Positions 26,870 through 36,244 of a stretch of DNA of 64,000 nucleotides are shown in pieces. This DNA is from Chryseobacterium gilvum (lineage in GTDB: Bacteria > Bacteroidota > Bacteroidia > Flavobacteriales > Weeksellaceae). The first letter of the stretch is position 1, and every line of letters starts with the position of its first letter. The notes under the pieces are model-generated. The model made no database searches and was not told the origin of the DNA. It was given only the letters and a program-made list of their open reading frames with translations. A program made the translations under genes and the position numbers. Location of the stretch: the NCBI RefSeq assembly GCF_025628965.1, contig NZ_JAOTEN010000001.1:930001-994000 (forward strand), read 5' to 3'.

Positions 26870-26991
26870 AAAAATTAGGAATTAGAAATCAGGAATTAGT
26901 TTTTGGGTTTTTCATCGTGTCTTATGATTATGTTTAAAATAAAGTGTTTACCAATGAACTTATTTTACATGATCATCAAAGTTATAAAATT

Positions 26992-27018
26992 AAAAAGCTG
27001 CCCGTTTCCAGGCAGCCT
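26992..27018 (-). terminator. Terminator of the reprolysin-like protease gene
   Basis: On the minus strand GCTGCC (27016-27011) pairs with GGCAGC (27002-26997), then TTTTTA. Confidence 0.75.
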
Positions 27019-27038
27019 TATTTGAATGTTGTTAATTA

Positions 27039-29972
27039 TTAATTTTTTATAAATCTCTTAGAAACTTCTCCGACCTGGATCATATACGCTCCTTTGGTAA
27101 GATTGCTTACATTCACAGATCCGCGGTTAAGCTTACCGGAATTAATGAGTTTTCCTGCCATATCAAATATTTTATACTCCTCTGAAGCAGTATTGGAAAT
27201 ATTTAAAACATCTTTTGCCGGATTTGGATATAATTTTATATCGGTAAACAGATCTTTTATGCCCGTTGTTTCACCTCTTCCTGATGAAATTATATTTAAG
27301 GTATAGTCTTCAACCTGTCCGTACGTGTAAGAACCACATGAAGATGACGGTACAGAATTATACTGCATCATTACTCTCATCCTTGTCGTTCCCGGAGCTG
27401 TAGCCGAAGGAATCGTAATGCTCCCTGTTACCGGAGTTGTTGTAGACCCTGTTTTTGACCAGGCTAATTCTCCACTGTCTGTAAAGTCTCCGTCTTTGTT
27501 ATAGTCAATATAAACTGCGTATGCTTCATTGTATACTGTTGAAGTCCAGACTGGCGTTATGGAAACCGAATAAGCACTTCCCGCGGTAACGTTGGTAGAA
27601 ACAGAAGTAAAGTTTTCATATCCTGCAGTTCCTGTAGAAGTATTGTTAATCGTTCCGAATTTTACATTTCCGATTCTTTCATCTGCAGTATTCGTAGCAG
27701 CTGCAGAACAATATGTAACCGTACTTCCTCCCAAAGTTGTAACACTTACCGTATTGCTTGAAGGTGAAACATTTCCTGCGGCATCTTTTGCCTTAACGGT
27801 GAAGCTGTACGTGGTTGATGGTGTTAAACTTGTCACAGTATACGTAGTAGAAGCTGTAGACCCGATTAATGAAGAACCCTGGTAAACTTCATAATCGGTA
27901 ACGCCCACTGCATCTGTAGCACCGCTCCAAGAAAGGTTTGTCGTTGTAGAAGTTGTTCCTGAAGCCGCAAGAGTAGGAGCAGTAGGGGCAATTACGTCTC
28001 CGCTTCCTGATCCCGCGTTTACGGTAATATTTGCATTGTTGACATCGAAGAAAATATGATTGGAACCTTTTACCATAATTCTTCCGGTTGTAGTAGATGC
28101 ATTCGGAATCGTGACAGCTTGAGTTCCGTCATTTGGAGTTCCAGCCAATAGAGTAGTCCATGTTGTTCCTGAGTTGGTAGACCAAAGAATATCTACGTTT
28201 GCAGTATTGACACCGTTTGCGGTAGTTCCTGCTACATTCCAGGTTACGGTCTGAGAAGTTCCTCCGGTATAGGTTGTAGCTGAATTTTGTGAACTTACAC
28301 TGAAAGGCCCTGCTGTAGAATTCACAGTAATTACAGCATCATCAGAATTATTTCCTGAACCTCCGGCTCTGTTATCACGAACGGTAAACCTGAAATTTAA
28401 AGTTCTTGCAACATTAGATAAGGCTTCGACGGTAATTTCTGAACCTGCTGTTGTGGTGGCGCCTGTCAATACAGATGCCATTCTCGGGAAATATCGTACC
28501 GGTGTCGTTTGCGGAGTCCATGATCTGAAAGTGGGGCCGGAAGCTTTTGTAGCACTTGCTGCAGAGCTTGCTCCTGTCTGAGAAGAAGATGCGTTATCCA
28601 TCTGTTCCCAGATGTAAGTTAAAGAATCTCCGTTGGCATCAGTTCCTGCTCCTGTAAGCATAAACGGGGTTCCTTTCGGGATGGTATAATCTAATCCTGC
28701 ATTGGCTGTAGGAATTGAGTTGCCGGTAGAAGTGCTTACCGGACAGGTTTTAGCTTTAATATTATTGGTAATCTGCTGAACGCTTATCGCATGGAAAAAA
28801 GCGTCTGAATGGGGTTGTATATCCTGACTTGTGATTCCTGCATATCCCATAATTGTAGATCCGGAACCGGGTTCCATATTGGCTCCTGTTCCTTCATTGG
28901 CATATGAAAACGTGTGATTCCCGCCAAACTGATGCCCCATTTCGTGGGCAACATAATCAATATCAAAATTATCCCCGGAAGGAATTGCATCTGCAGGAGA
29001 TGTATATCCGCTTCCTTTAGAACCGTTTGTGCAGACACAGCCAATGCAGCCTGCATTTCCGCCGCCGCCGGAAGCCCCGAACAAGTGACCGATATCGTAA
29101 TTTGCCTCCCCGATTACCGAGGTCAAAGTAGATTGTAGCTGAGAATTCCAATTGTTCATCTGCGCCGCAGCAGAATAAGGATCTGAAGAGGCACTGGTAT
29201 AGATTACGGCATCATTATTGGCAATAAGAACCATTCTTGCTGAAAAATCTTTCTCAAAAACTCCGTTTACACGGGTCATGGTATTATTCATTGCGGCTAA
29301 AGCATTGGCCTTTGTTCCGCCAAAATAAGTGGTGTATTCTCCTGTACTGGAAAGCGCAAGCCTGAACGTTCTGAGTTTGGCATCATCGGCATTGGGCCTT
29401 GCCGTGAGACCTGAAGTTCCGGAAACTCCTTTTTGTGCAACATCAATTACAGTACATTCAAATTTGTTGAGATTGTCTTTTTTATCTGACTTTCTGTAAA
29501 TCACATAGGTGGACAAATCTTTTGTATAAGGCTCAATAAAAACAGCAGATTTATCTCCATAAATTTCCATGGATGACAATCCTAAAGGAGAAACACTGAA
29601 ATAAACTGTAGAATCCGGGTTTTCAAGCCCTTGTCCAACATACGATTTAATGTCCGGATACTTTGCGGCAAGTTGTGGATCAAAGTTTGAGTTTTCACTC
29701 ACTTTAAAATTTTCCATTTTTCCTTCGGAATTGGGAAAAGAAATAATCACTTCAGATTTTTCATGACTTCCAAGCCTTTTGGGAGCTCTCGCCAAAGCAT
29801 TTTTTAATCCGTTAATATCCAATTGGTAGATTTTAGGATTAAGAATAGTGGTTTTATTCTCAAAGATTTCTGAGGTTGATTTTTTTGAACCTTCAGACCA
29901 TAAACGATCAGTCTGAGCGAAAGTGATGCCGGTTATGAATAGCATCCCAATCATACATAATTGTTTCTTCAT
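27039..29972 (-). CDS. Secreted reprolysin-like metalloprotease with FN3, GEVED and T9SS tail
   Basis: The 977-residue protein starts with a signal peptide (ending ITFAQ), then a propeptide-like region and a metzincin protease domain whose zinc site HEMGHQFGGNH gives His343, Glu344, His347 and His353. After this come beta-sandwich repeats, a fibronectin type III domain (about 660-745), a GEVED domain (YIDYNKDGDFTDSGE) and a type A T9SS sorting tail (KLYPNPAKDVLNI...RFIKN). It is exported across both membranes, probably for degrading external protein. It is monocistronic, with a promoter at 29998-30005 and a terminator at 26992-27018. Confidence 0.92.
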   Translation of the reverse strand: MKKQLCMIGMLFITGITFAQTDRLWSEGSKKSTSEIFENKTTILNPKIYQLDINGLKNALARAPKRLGSHEKSEVIISFPNSEGKMENFKVSENSNFDPQLAAKYPDIKSYVGQGLENPDSTVYFSVSPLGLSSMEIYGDKSAVFIEPYTKDLSTYVIYRKSDKKDNLNKFECTVIDVAQKGVSGTSGLTARPNADDAKLRTFRLALSSTGEYTTYFGGTKANALAAMNNTMTRVNGVFEKDFSARMVLIANNDAVIYTSASSDPYSAAAQMNNWNSQLQSTLTSVIGEANYDIGHLFGASGGGGNAGCIGCVCTNGSKGSGYTSPADAIPSGDNFDIDYVAHEMGHQFGGNHTFSYANEGTGANMEPGSGSTIMGYAGITSQDIQPHSDAFFHAISVQQITNNIKAKTCPVSTSTGNSIPTANAGLDYTIPKGTPFMLTGAGTDANGDSLTYIWEQMDNASSSQTGASSAASATKASGPTFRSWTPQTTPVRYFPRMASVLTGATTTAGSEITVEALSNVARTLNFRFTVRDNRAGGSGNNSDDAVITVNSTAGPFSVSSQNSATTYTGGTSQTVTWNVAGTTANGVNTANVDILWSTNSGTTWTTLLAGTPNDGTQAVTIPNASTTTGRIMVKGSNHIFFDVNNANITVNAGSGSGDVIAPTAPTLAASGTTSTTTNLSWSGATDAVGVTDYEVYQGSSLIGSTASTTYTVTSLTPSTTYSFTVKAKDAAGNVSPSSNTVSVTTLGGSTVTYCSAAATNTADERIGNVKFGTINNTSTGTAGYENFTSVSTNVTAGSAYSVSITPVWTSTVYNEAYAVYIDYNKDGDFTDSGELAWSKTGSTTTPVTGSITIPSATAPGTTRMRVMMQYNSVPSSSCGSYTYGQVEDYTLNIISSGRGETTGIKDLFTDIKLYPNPAKDVLNISNTASEEYKIFDMAGKLINSGKLNRGSVNVSNLTKGAYMIQVGEVSKRFIKN

Positions 29973-29997
29973 ATTAAATTTTTTGATTGTGGAATAT

Positions 29998-30005
29998 CAA
30001 AGCTA
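29998..30005 (-). promoter_or_regulatory. -7 element of the reprolysin-like gene
   Basis: TAGCTTTG on the minus strand, 26 bases before the ATG. A TTG occurs 22 bp further upstream. Confidence 0.5.
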
Positions 30006-30106
30006 ATAAATTTTTTATAATGAAAAACAAAATTTTTTAAGATATTTTTAGACGATCCGTTTAAATAATTATGTTATACATTGAATAATGCTGAATTGGA
30101 TTTTTG

Positions 30107-30141
30107 AAAAAAAATAGCATACGTAATTTACGTATGCTATT
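30107..30141 (-). terminator. Terminator of the DinB gene
   Basis: The stem AATAGCATACGTAA and its complement (30113-30126 and 30128-30141) is followed on the minus strand by eight T. Confidence 0.88.
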
Positions 30142-30166
30142 GAATATTAATTTTAATATGTCTTTA

Positions 30167-30664
30167 TTACATTTTATCATCTGCAGTCGGTCCGTATATT
30201 CCCGGAACCGAATTTCCTGTAGATCTCAGATAAATGATCAACTCACCTCTGTGGTGATATAAATGATTGTATAAAAAGCTGCGAATTACCTGTATTTTTG
30301 GCATAGGAGGAAAAAGGGAATTCCCTTGAGCTTCCATTCTCCACTCATTAAAATAGGTGCTTTCATCAGAAACTTCCATTGCCTGATGCGCTTTTGCAAA
30401 ATTTTCTTCGAATTTTGCAACAATATTTTCAGCTTTTGTAATATCTCCTTTGTCATATTGGTATTCACCCATATCGAAGATATCCTGATTAAAAGTACCA
30501 TCATACCAATTGTAAACTTCTGCAATATGCGATGCTAATTCTGCAGTCGTCCAGCTTTTCTCAGACGGTTTCCAGTTTAAAGCACTGTCGGGAATTGCTT
30601 TTAAAAGTTTTCTGGTACTCTCTGCCTCATGCAGAAATTCACCTAAAAGGGCTTGTTTCATCAT
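30167..30664 (-). CDS. DinB family protein
   Basis: The 165-residue four-helix DinB/YfiT-like protein has metal-binding His residues in LASHIAEVYNWYDG and in the C-terminal HHRGELIIYLR motif. DinB-fold proteins are metal-dependent thiol transferases or of unknown activity. This one has no assigned substrate. It lies 25 bp downstream of the acyl-CoA dehydrogenase gene and is probably co-transcribed with it. A second DinB-fold gene (YfiT) is at 43827. Confidence 0.85.
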   Translation of the reverse strand: MMKQALLGEFLHEAESTRKLLKAIPDSALNWKPSEKSWTTAELASHIAEVYNWYDGTFNQDIFDMGEYQYDKGDITKAENIVAKFEENFAKAHQAMEVSDESTYFNEWRMEAQGNSLFPPMPKIQVIRSFLYNHLYHHRGELIIYLRSTGNSVPGIYGPTADDKM

Positions 30665-30689
30665 TGTGTAATTTATTTAAAGTTAAAAA

Positions 30690-31829
30690 TTATTGTGTTA
30701 TATCTCTTCCGATTACCAATCTCTGGATTTCTGATGTCCCTTCACCAATTGTACAAAGCTTAGAATCTCTGTAGAATTTTTCCGCCGGGAAATCTTTTGT
30801 ATATCCGTATCCTCCAAAAATCTGTACTGCATTGTTTGAAATCCTTACACAAGCTTCAGAAGCGTACAATTTTGCCATCGCTCCTTCTCTGGTCATTTTT
30901 TGTTTGGCATTTTTAAGAGTAGAAGCTCTTTGGATCAATAATTCAGAAGCATCAATTTCTGTTGCCATATCGGCAAGCATAAAATTAATAGCCTGGAAGC
31001 TTGCAATAGATTTGCCGAACTGGTGTCTTTCTTTTGCATATTTTAAAGCCGCTTTATAAGCGCCTCTTGCAGTTCCTAAACTTAAAGCTGCGATAGAAAT
31101 TCTCCCTCCATCCAGAATTTTCATAGCCTGCTTGAAACCTTCACCAACTTCTCCTAAACGATAAGAATCCGGAACCCGTACATTGTCAAAAATTAATTCT
31201 GCAGTTTCAGAAGCACGCATTCCCAGTTTATTTTCTTTTTTACCCGAAGTAAAACCAGCCATTCCTTTTTCTAATACGAAAGCGGTTGAATTGTTTTTTG
31301 CTCCTTTTTCACCTGTTCTGGTCATCACAACCGCGATATCTCCTGAAATTGCGTGAGTAATAAAGTTTTTAGCGCCGTTAATAACCCATTCATCTCCATC
31401 TTTTACGGCTGTAGTAGACATACCTCCGCTATCTGAACCGGTGTTATGTTCTGTCAATCCCCAAGCTCCGATTACTTTTCCTGACGCGAGTTGAGGAAGC
31501 CATTTGTTTCTTTGCTCTTCATTTCCAAATTCATAGATATGATTGGTACAAAGTGAATTATGAGCTGCTACAGAAAGTCCGATCGAAGGATCTACCTGAG
31601 AAATTTCGTCCAGAATAGCAACATACTCATGATAGCCCAATCCAGAACCTCCATATTGCTCAGGAATAACAATTCCCATGAAACCCATCTCGCCTAACTG
31701 GTGAAATAAATCCTTTGGAAAAGTCTGACTTTCATCCCATTCCATAATATTTGGTCTGATATTTTTCTCAGCAAAATCCCTTGCTGTTTCCGCGATCATT
31801 TTAATGTTGTTAATCGTTTCTGTGTTCAT
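30690..31829 (-). CDS. Acyl-CoA dehydrogenase
   Basis: The 379-residue FAD flavoenzyme oxidises acyl-CoA to enoyl-CoA. It has the FAD-binding segments WGLTEHNTGSDSGG and NGAKNFITHA, and the C-terminal YRDSKLCTIGEGTSEIQ, whose Glu is the usual catalytic base position in short-chain and isovaleryl-type enzymes. ATG 31829 is chosen because the earlier ATG at 31850 lies inside the -7 promoter element at 31848-31855. Chain-length specificity cannot be read. The electron acceptor ETF is not encoded in this window. Confidence 0.93.
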   Translation of the reverse strand: MNTETINNIKMIAETARDFAEKNIRPNIMEWDESQTFPKDLFHQLGEMGFMGIVIPEQYGGSGLGYHEYVAILDEISQVDPSIGLSVAAHNSLCTNHIYEFGNEEQRNKWLPQLASGKVIGAWGLTEHNTGSDSGGMSTTAVKDGDEWVINGAKNFITHAISGDIAVVMTRTGEKGAKNNSTAFVLEKGMAGFTSGKKENKLGMRASETAELIFDNVRVPDSYRLGEVGEGFKQAMKILDGGRISIAALSLGTARGAYKAALKYAKERHQFGKSIASFQAINFMLADMATEIDASELLIQRASTLKNAKQKMTREGAMAKLYASEACVRISNNAVQIFGGYGYTKDFPAEKFYRDSKLCTIGEGTSEIQRLVIGRDITQ

Positions 31830-31847
31830 ATACATAAAGTTAGTTGC

Positions 31848-31855
31848 CAAAGATA
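31848..31855 (-). promoter_or_regulatory. -7 element deciding the acyl-CoA dehydrogenase start
   Basis: TATCTTTG on the minus strand overlaps the upstream ATG at 31850, so that ATG would lie upstream of the transcript start. Confidence 0.55.
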
Positions 31856-32007
31856 CTTAAATTGCCGAAATACTAAAAAAATTTCTTAAAAACATGCTTT
31901 AAAAGGCTTAATGTTTTAATTATCAAAAATTTATACCTTTAAATTTAACATAAATGTAATCAATTTTAACCAATATTTGATTATTTTAGCAACCTATTTT
32001 TTTTATA

Positions 32008-33873
32008 ATGAAAAAACTTTTACTCCCGATATTTTTTTTAACATCACTTGCATTTGCTCAGGCTCCTGCAGGATATTATGTTACAGCAGCAGGATTAACA
32101 GGGTATGCCTTGAAATCTAAGTTGCATGATATAATTTCTGCAAAAAATATCAACTGGCATTATGGTGATCTTACCAACTTTTATAACCAGACAGATCTAG
32201 ACCGATATTATGACCACGATGTAACGAATACCACGATATTGCTCGATATGTATTCTGAAATTCCTTCCGGGCCGGATTCTTACGAATATACCACCGCCAA
32301 TATCATCGGAAGTGCATCGGCAGAAGGATTGGGCTGGAACAGGGAACATATGATGCCGCAGAGTACTTTCTACAGCAATTATCCTATGTATTCAGATTTG
32401 TTTTATGTAGTTCCTACGGATGCAAGAATCAATCAACTGAGAAGTAATTATCCTTATGGAATTGCAGGAACCACTACGTATTATACGTTTTCCAATACTT
32501 CAAGAATTGGAAACAGCGCAATCCCGGGTTCTACTTATACAGGGCGTGTTTATGAGCCCATTAATGAGTTTAAAGGTGACGTGGCAAGATCATTATTGTA
32601 TTTTGCGGTACGGTACGAAGGAAAATTAGGGACTTTTAATTTTAATAATAATACCAATCCCGCATCCGATACCAATCCTTTAGACGGAACAGAAGAAAGA
32701 TCGTTTGATCCTGCTTATATCGCTATGCTTCTTCAATGGAATACATTGGATCCGGTTTCGCAAAAAGAAATTGATAGAAATAATGCAGTATACATTATTC
32801 AGAAAAACAGGAATCCTTTTATTGATAATCCTTCATGGATCAACGCAATATGGGGACAATCTGCAGATACAACGGCTCCACAGACACCTTTAAATTTAAC
32901 CGTAACTCAGAACAGCGCTTTTTTTACAACGTTAAGCTGGTCTCCAAGTACAAGCACAGATGTAATTGGTTACAAAATCTACCAGAACGGCGTTTTAGTC
33001 GCTGCTACAAAAGGTACATCAATCAGTATTGACCATCTTACTCCTTCTACTGCATATCAGTTTACAGTAAAAGCTTATGATAATGGTTATCTACTTTCTC
33101 CGGACAGCAATATAGTTTCTACGACCACTCTGGCTTCAGATGTTTATGCTAAAGATTTAATTGTTACCAAATATCTGGAAGGTACAGCCAACAATAAAGC
33201 CATAGAAGTAACCAACAAAACCGGTCATCCTGTTAATTTAAGTGATTATCGACTATCCATACAGTTTTTCAGCGGCAGCAGTTATTACTTTGTTGATCCT
33301 TATGAATTGGAAGGTGTTGTACAAAATGATGAAACCTTTGTTATCATTAATCCGGATGCTAATTTCTCATGCTATACCATTGGTCAGGCAAAATTTGTAA
33401 CTGCGGCACCTCAAATGACTTATTCCGGAAGCAACTATCTGGAACTGCGTTATAAATCATCAACTGTAGATGCGATAGGAGTGAGCGGACAATCAAACTC
33501 TTCCATTTTATCAAATGTTTCATTGTACAGAAAGAACACTGTTACCCAACCGACAACTGCATTTACGATCACCGAATGGGATACTTATGCAATCAATTAC
33601 TGTCAAAGCTTAGGGACACTTTCAACTTCAGATTTTACGGCAACAGCAAGTCATAATTTAAAGATTTATCCGAATCCTGTGGCAGAAAATATCTTTGTGC
33701 AGGGGAAAGCAGAAAATATTGAGTCTGCACAGATCATAGATGCATCAGGAAAATTAATACGAACTGAGAAAAATCCTTTTAAAACAAAAAGCGCAATTTC
33801 TGTTCAGGATTTGCAGAAAGGAATGTATATACTGAAACTTGACCATCAGTCGTATCAGTTTATAAAAAAGTAA
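32008..33873 (+). CDS. Secreted endonuclease I with FN3, lamin-tail-like domain and T9SS tail
   Basis: The 621-residue protein has a signal peptide (MKKLLLPIFFLTSLAFAQA). Residues about 30-290 form an endonuclease I (His-Me finger) domain with catalytic site WNREHMMPQSTF. A fibronectin type III domain follows (about 295-370), then a lamin-tail-like beta domain (about 375-545) and a T9SS sorting tail (KIYPNPVAENIFVQ ... FIKK). It is likely an extracellular DNase for scavenging nucleotides or phosphate. The last 180 bases before satD carry a hairpin terminator-like repeat. Confidence 0.9.
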   Translation: MKKLLLPIFFLTSLAFAQAPAGYYVTAAGLTGYALKSKLHDIISAKNINWHYGDLTNFYNQTDLDRYYDHDVTNTTILLDMYSEIPSGPDSYEYTTANIIGSASAEGLGWNREHMMPQSTFYSNYPMYSDLFYVVPTDARINQLRSNYPYGIAGTTTYYTFSNTSRIGNSAIPGSTYTGRVYEPINEFKGDVARSLLYFAVRYEGKLGTFNFNNNTNPASDTNPLDGTEERSFDPAYIAMLLQWNTLDPVSQKEIDRNNAVYIIQKNRNPFIDNPSWINAIWGQSADTTAPQTPLNLTVTQNSAFFTTLSWSPSTSTDVIGYKIYQNGVLVAATKGTSISIDHLTPSTAYQFTVKAYDNGYLLSPDSNIVSTTTLASDVYAKDLIVTKYLEGTANNKAIEVTNKTGHPVNLSDYRLSIQFFSGSSYYFVDPYELEGVVQNDETFVIINPDANFSCYTIGQAKFVTAAPQMTYSGSNYLELRYKSSTVDAIGVSGQSNSSILSNVSLYRKNTVTQPTTAFTITEWDTYAINYCQSLGTLSTSDFTATASHNLKIYPNPVAENIFVQGKAENIESAQIIDASGKLIRTEKNPFKTKSAISVQDLQKGMYILKLDHQSYQFIKK

Positions 33874-33892
33874 AAAACTACAATCTAATATT

Positions 33893-33954
33893 TGTCATTC
33901 TGAATGAATCTGAATTGCTTGTATACAGCAGGTTTGGATTTTTACAGAATGACA
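33893..33954 (+). repeat. REP-like palindromic element doubling as terminator
   Basis: TGTCATTCTG (33893-33902) and CAGAATGACA (33945-33954) form a 10-bp stem with a 42-base insert, followed by six T. The sequence around GTCATTCTGAATGAA resembles the dispersed GTCATTCTGAG-type repeats of Bacteroidetes genomes. It serves as the 3' end of the endonuclease gene. Confidence 0.55.
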
Positions 33955-34043
33955 TTTTTTGTATGATGAATTATTCATAATAATCATTGTAAAAAACGAT
34001 AAAGGGAAGCTGTTTTATACTTTTATTTATAAGTTTTAATGCT

Positions 34044-34051
34044 TATATTTG
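34044..34051 (+). promoter_or_regulatory. -7 element abutting the satD start
   Basis: An exact TATATTTG ends only 4 bases before the ATG at 34056. Transcription should start about 4-7 bases further on, so the mRNA would be leaderless. Confidence 0.5.
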
Positions 34052-34055
34052 CAAA

Positions 34056-34661
34056 ATGATAGCGGTCATTACCGGTGATATTATAAATTCGCAGCGTACA
34101 GAAACAGAGGTTTGGATTACCAGACTCAAGGATCTTCTCGCCAAATGGGGAAGCTCACCACAAACGTGGGAAATCTACCGCGGAGACGAATTTCAGCTCA
34201 AATGCAATATCGATGACGTATTCTGGCGTTTCTTAGCCATAAAATCACTTATTAAAAGTCAGGAAAATTTAGATGTAAGAATTGCGATCGGCATAGGAGA
34301 AGAAAATTTCTATTCCGAAAAAATTACGGAATCTAACGGAACTGCATACGTGAATTCCGGAAGATTACTGAATCATCTGAAAAGTGACGGACATACGGTT
34401 TCTGTCAAAACAACCAGCGAATCTGTAGACAGAGATTTGAATATCCTGTTAAAATGGTCGTCAAAAGATTTTGATAAATGGACGGTTGCCACTTCTGAAA
34501 TTATTCATGAGATGATCATGAATCAGGAAATAACCCAGGAAGAATTGGCAAAAAAATTCCTGATCTCGCAGTCATCTGTAAGTCAGAGAATCAAACGGGC
34601 AAATTATGACCTTATCGTAGAAACCAATCAATATTTCAGAAAAAAAATATCAGAACTCTAG
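34056..34661 (+). CDS. SatD family protein with C-terminal HTH
   Basis: The 201-residue protein matches the SatD family, named from a Streptococcus mutans acid-tolerance locus; its biochemistry is unknown. Visible motifs are a first strand VITGDII with Asp8, then IYRGDEFQL (residues 40-48, GDEF at 43-46), then RIAIGIGE (75-82). This spacing and order recall the metal-binding strand, the GGDEF loop and the SIG-type strand of nucleotide cyclase palm domains. Residues about 158-185 form a helix-turn-helix (QEELAKKFLISQSSVSQRI). It lies one base upstream of the DUF3307 gene, so the two are a unit. Confidence 0.82.
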   Translation: MIAVITGDIINSQRTETEVWITRLKDLLAKWGSSPQTWEIYRGDEFQLKCNIDDVFWRFLAIKSLIKSQENLDVRIAIGIGEENFYSEKITESNGTAYVNSGRLLNHLKSDGHTVSVKTTSESVDRDLNILLKWSSKDFDKWTVATSEIIHEMIMNQEITQEELAKKFLISQSSVSQRIKRANYDLIVETNQYFRKKISEL

Positions 34662-34662
34662 C

Positions 34663-35358
34663 ATGATTTTTATTCAACTCATATTGGCACATTTACTCGG
34701 AGATTTTATTCTTCAGCCAAATTCCTGGGTTGCAGATAAAGAAAGTAAAAAACTGAAAAGCCGTTATCTTTATCTTCACGTACTTATTCATGTGTTGCTG
34801 AGCTTTATATTTCTTTGGGATCTTCAGCTTTGGTGGGCTGCAGCTTTAGTAGGTATTTCGCACTTTATGATTGACGCGGCAAAGCTGAGTTTTCAAACCC
34901 TAAAAAATAAGAAAAACTGGTTTTTTATAGACCAGTTTCTGCACGTTTTGGTCATTGCCGGGATTTCTTTGTATTGTAATGAATTTAGTTTTGACTTTCT
35001 GAAAAATCAGGAAATTTTAAAAATTACTGTGGCAGCAGTGTTTTTAACCACACCGGCTTCCATTTTTATAAAGCTGTTATTGTCTTCCTGGACGCCGGTT
35101 CCGGAAACCGCAAGTACGATCCAGACTGAATCTTTATCCAGTGCAGGAAAATATATTGGTATTTTAGAGCGTTTATTGGTATTCACCTTCATTATGGTCA
35201 ATCATTGGGAAGGAGTAGGATTTATGGTGGCCGCAAAATCCGTGTTCAGATTCAGTGATTTGGCACAGGCAAAACAGCGAAAGCTGACGGAATATGTATT
35301 GATCGGCACACTCTTGAGTTTTGGAATGGCCGTTTTAACAGGTATTTTAATAAAGTAA
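34663..35358 (+). CDS. DUF3307 membrane protein
   Basis: This 231-residue polytopic membrane protein of the DUF3307 family has unknown function. It has about six hydrophobic segments. Four acid/histidine pairs are spaced exactly four residues apart: His10/Asp14 (HLLGD), His39/His43 (HVLIH), His67/Asp71 (HFMID) and Asp90/His94 (DQFLH). All lie in or next to the first helices, as expected for a membrane-embedded metal site. The gene follows satD by one base. I infer a linked function but cannot name it. Confidence 0.82.
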   Translation: MIFIQLILAHLLGDFILQPNSWVADKESKKLKSRYLYLHVLIHVLLSFIFLWDLQLWWAAALVGISHFMIDAAKLSFQTLKNKKNWFFIDQFLHVLVIAGISLYCNEFSFDFLKNQEILKITVAAVFLTTPASIFIKLLLSSWTPVPETASTIQTESLSSAGKYIGILERLLVFTFIMVNHWEGVGFMVAAKSVFRFSDLAQAKQRKLTEYVLIGTLLSFGMAVLTGILIK

Positions 35359-35426
35359 AATAATATAAATCTAATTAAAAATCGGAAATTGTAGAAATAC
35401 GGATTCCTTTTAAAAAAAGTAAAATT

Positions 35427-36149
35427 ATGAGTCAAAAGAAAGAAATGTTGTACGAAGGCAAAGCAAAACAGGTATTTGCCACTGATCATCCTGAGGAAGT
35501 AGTCGTTCGTTTCAAGGACGATGCTACCGCATTTAATGCTCAGAAAAGAGGGTCTGTAGATCTGAAAGGAGAGATGAATAACGCCATTACTACCTTAATC
35601 TTTGAATATTTAAATGAAAAAGGAATCAGAACTCATTTCATCAAACAGCTTGACGAAAGAGAGCAGCTGGTAAAAAAAGTATCGATTATCCCTCTGGAAA
35701 TGGTGGTAAGAAACTATTCTGCAGGAAGCATGGCTCAAAGATTAGGCGTTGAAGAAGGCATCAAATCGCCGGTTACCATTTTTGATATCTGTTATAAAAA
35801 AGACGAGTTGGGAGATCCGCTTATCAATGATCACCACGCTGTTTTCTTAGGCGCTGCAACGTATGAAGAACTGGATGAAATGTATAGACTGACTTCTGAT
35901 ATCAACGAAATTCTTATTGATCTTTTTGATAAAATGAATATCATCTTAGTAGATTTTAAAATCGAATTGGGAAAAACGGCAGACGGTGAAATTATTTTAG
36001 CAGACGAAATCTCTCCCGATACCTGCAGGCTTTGGGACAAAGACACCATGAAAAAACTGGATAAAGACAGATTCAGAAGGGATCTTGGAGAAGTTACTGA
36101 AGCATATGTAGAAATTTATACCCGTCTTAAAAACGTGCTTCACAAATAA
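35427..36149 (+). CDS. purC: Phosphoribosylaminoimidazole-succinocarboxamide synthase
   Basis: The 240-residue SAICAR synthetase adds aspartate to CAIR in purine synthesis. The ATP-binding N-terminal strand ([10 protein letters not shown]), the SAICAR synthetase signature [20 protein letters not shown], and [14 protein letters not shown] are all present. The length is typical for the bacterial single-domain enzyme. It is followed by purF on the same strand after 95 bp. The gap shows no clear terminator, so both are probably transcribed together. Confidence 0.96.
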   Translation: MSQKKEMLYEGKAKQVFATDHPEEVVVRFKDDATAFNAQKRGSVDLKGEMNNAITTLIFEYLNEKGIRTHFIKQLDEREQLVKKVSIIPLEMVVRNYSAGSMAQRLGVEEGIKSPVTIFDICYKKDELGDPLINDHHAVFLGAATYEELDEMYRLTSDINEILIDLFDKMNIILVDFKIELGKTADGEIILADEISPDTCRLWDKDTMKKLDKDRFRRDLGEVTEAYVEIYTRLKNVLHK

Positions 36150-36244
36150 AATTAGATTTGAAATTAAATATTATATTGTGTATTTAACATAATATTTAAT
36201 TTTTCATCTAATTAAATCGGTTACTATAAATCTAGAGTAAAAAA

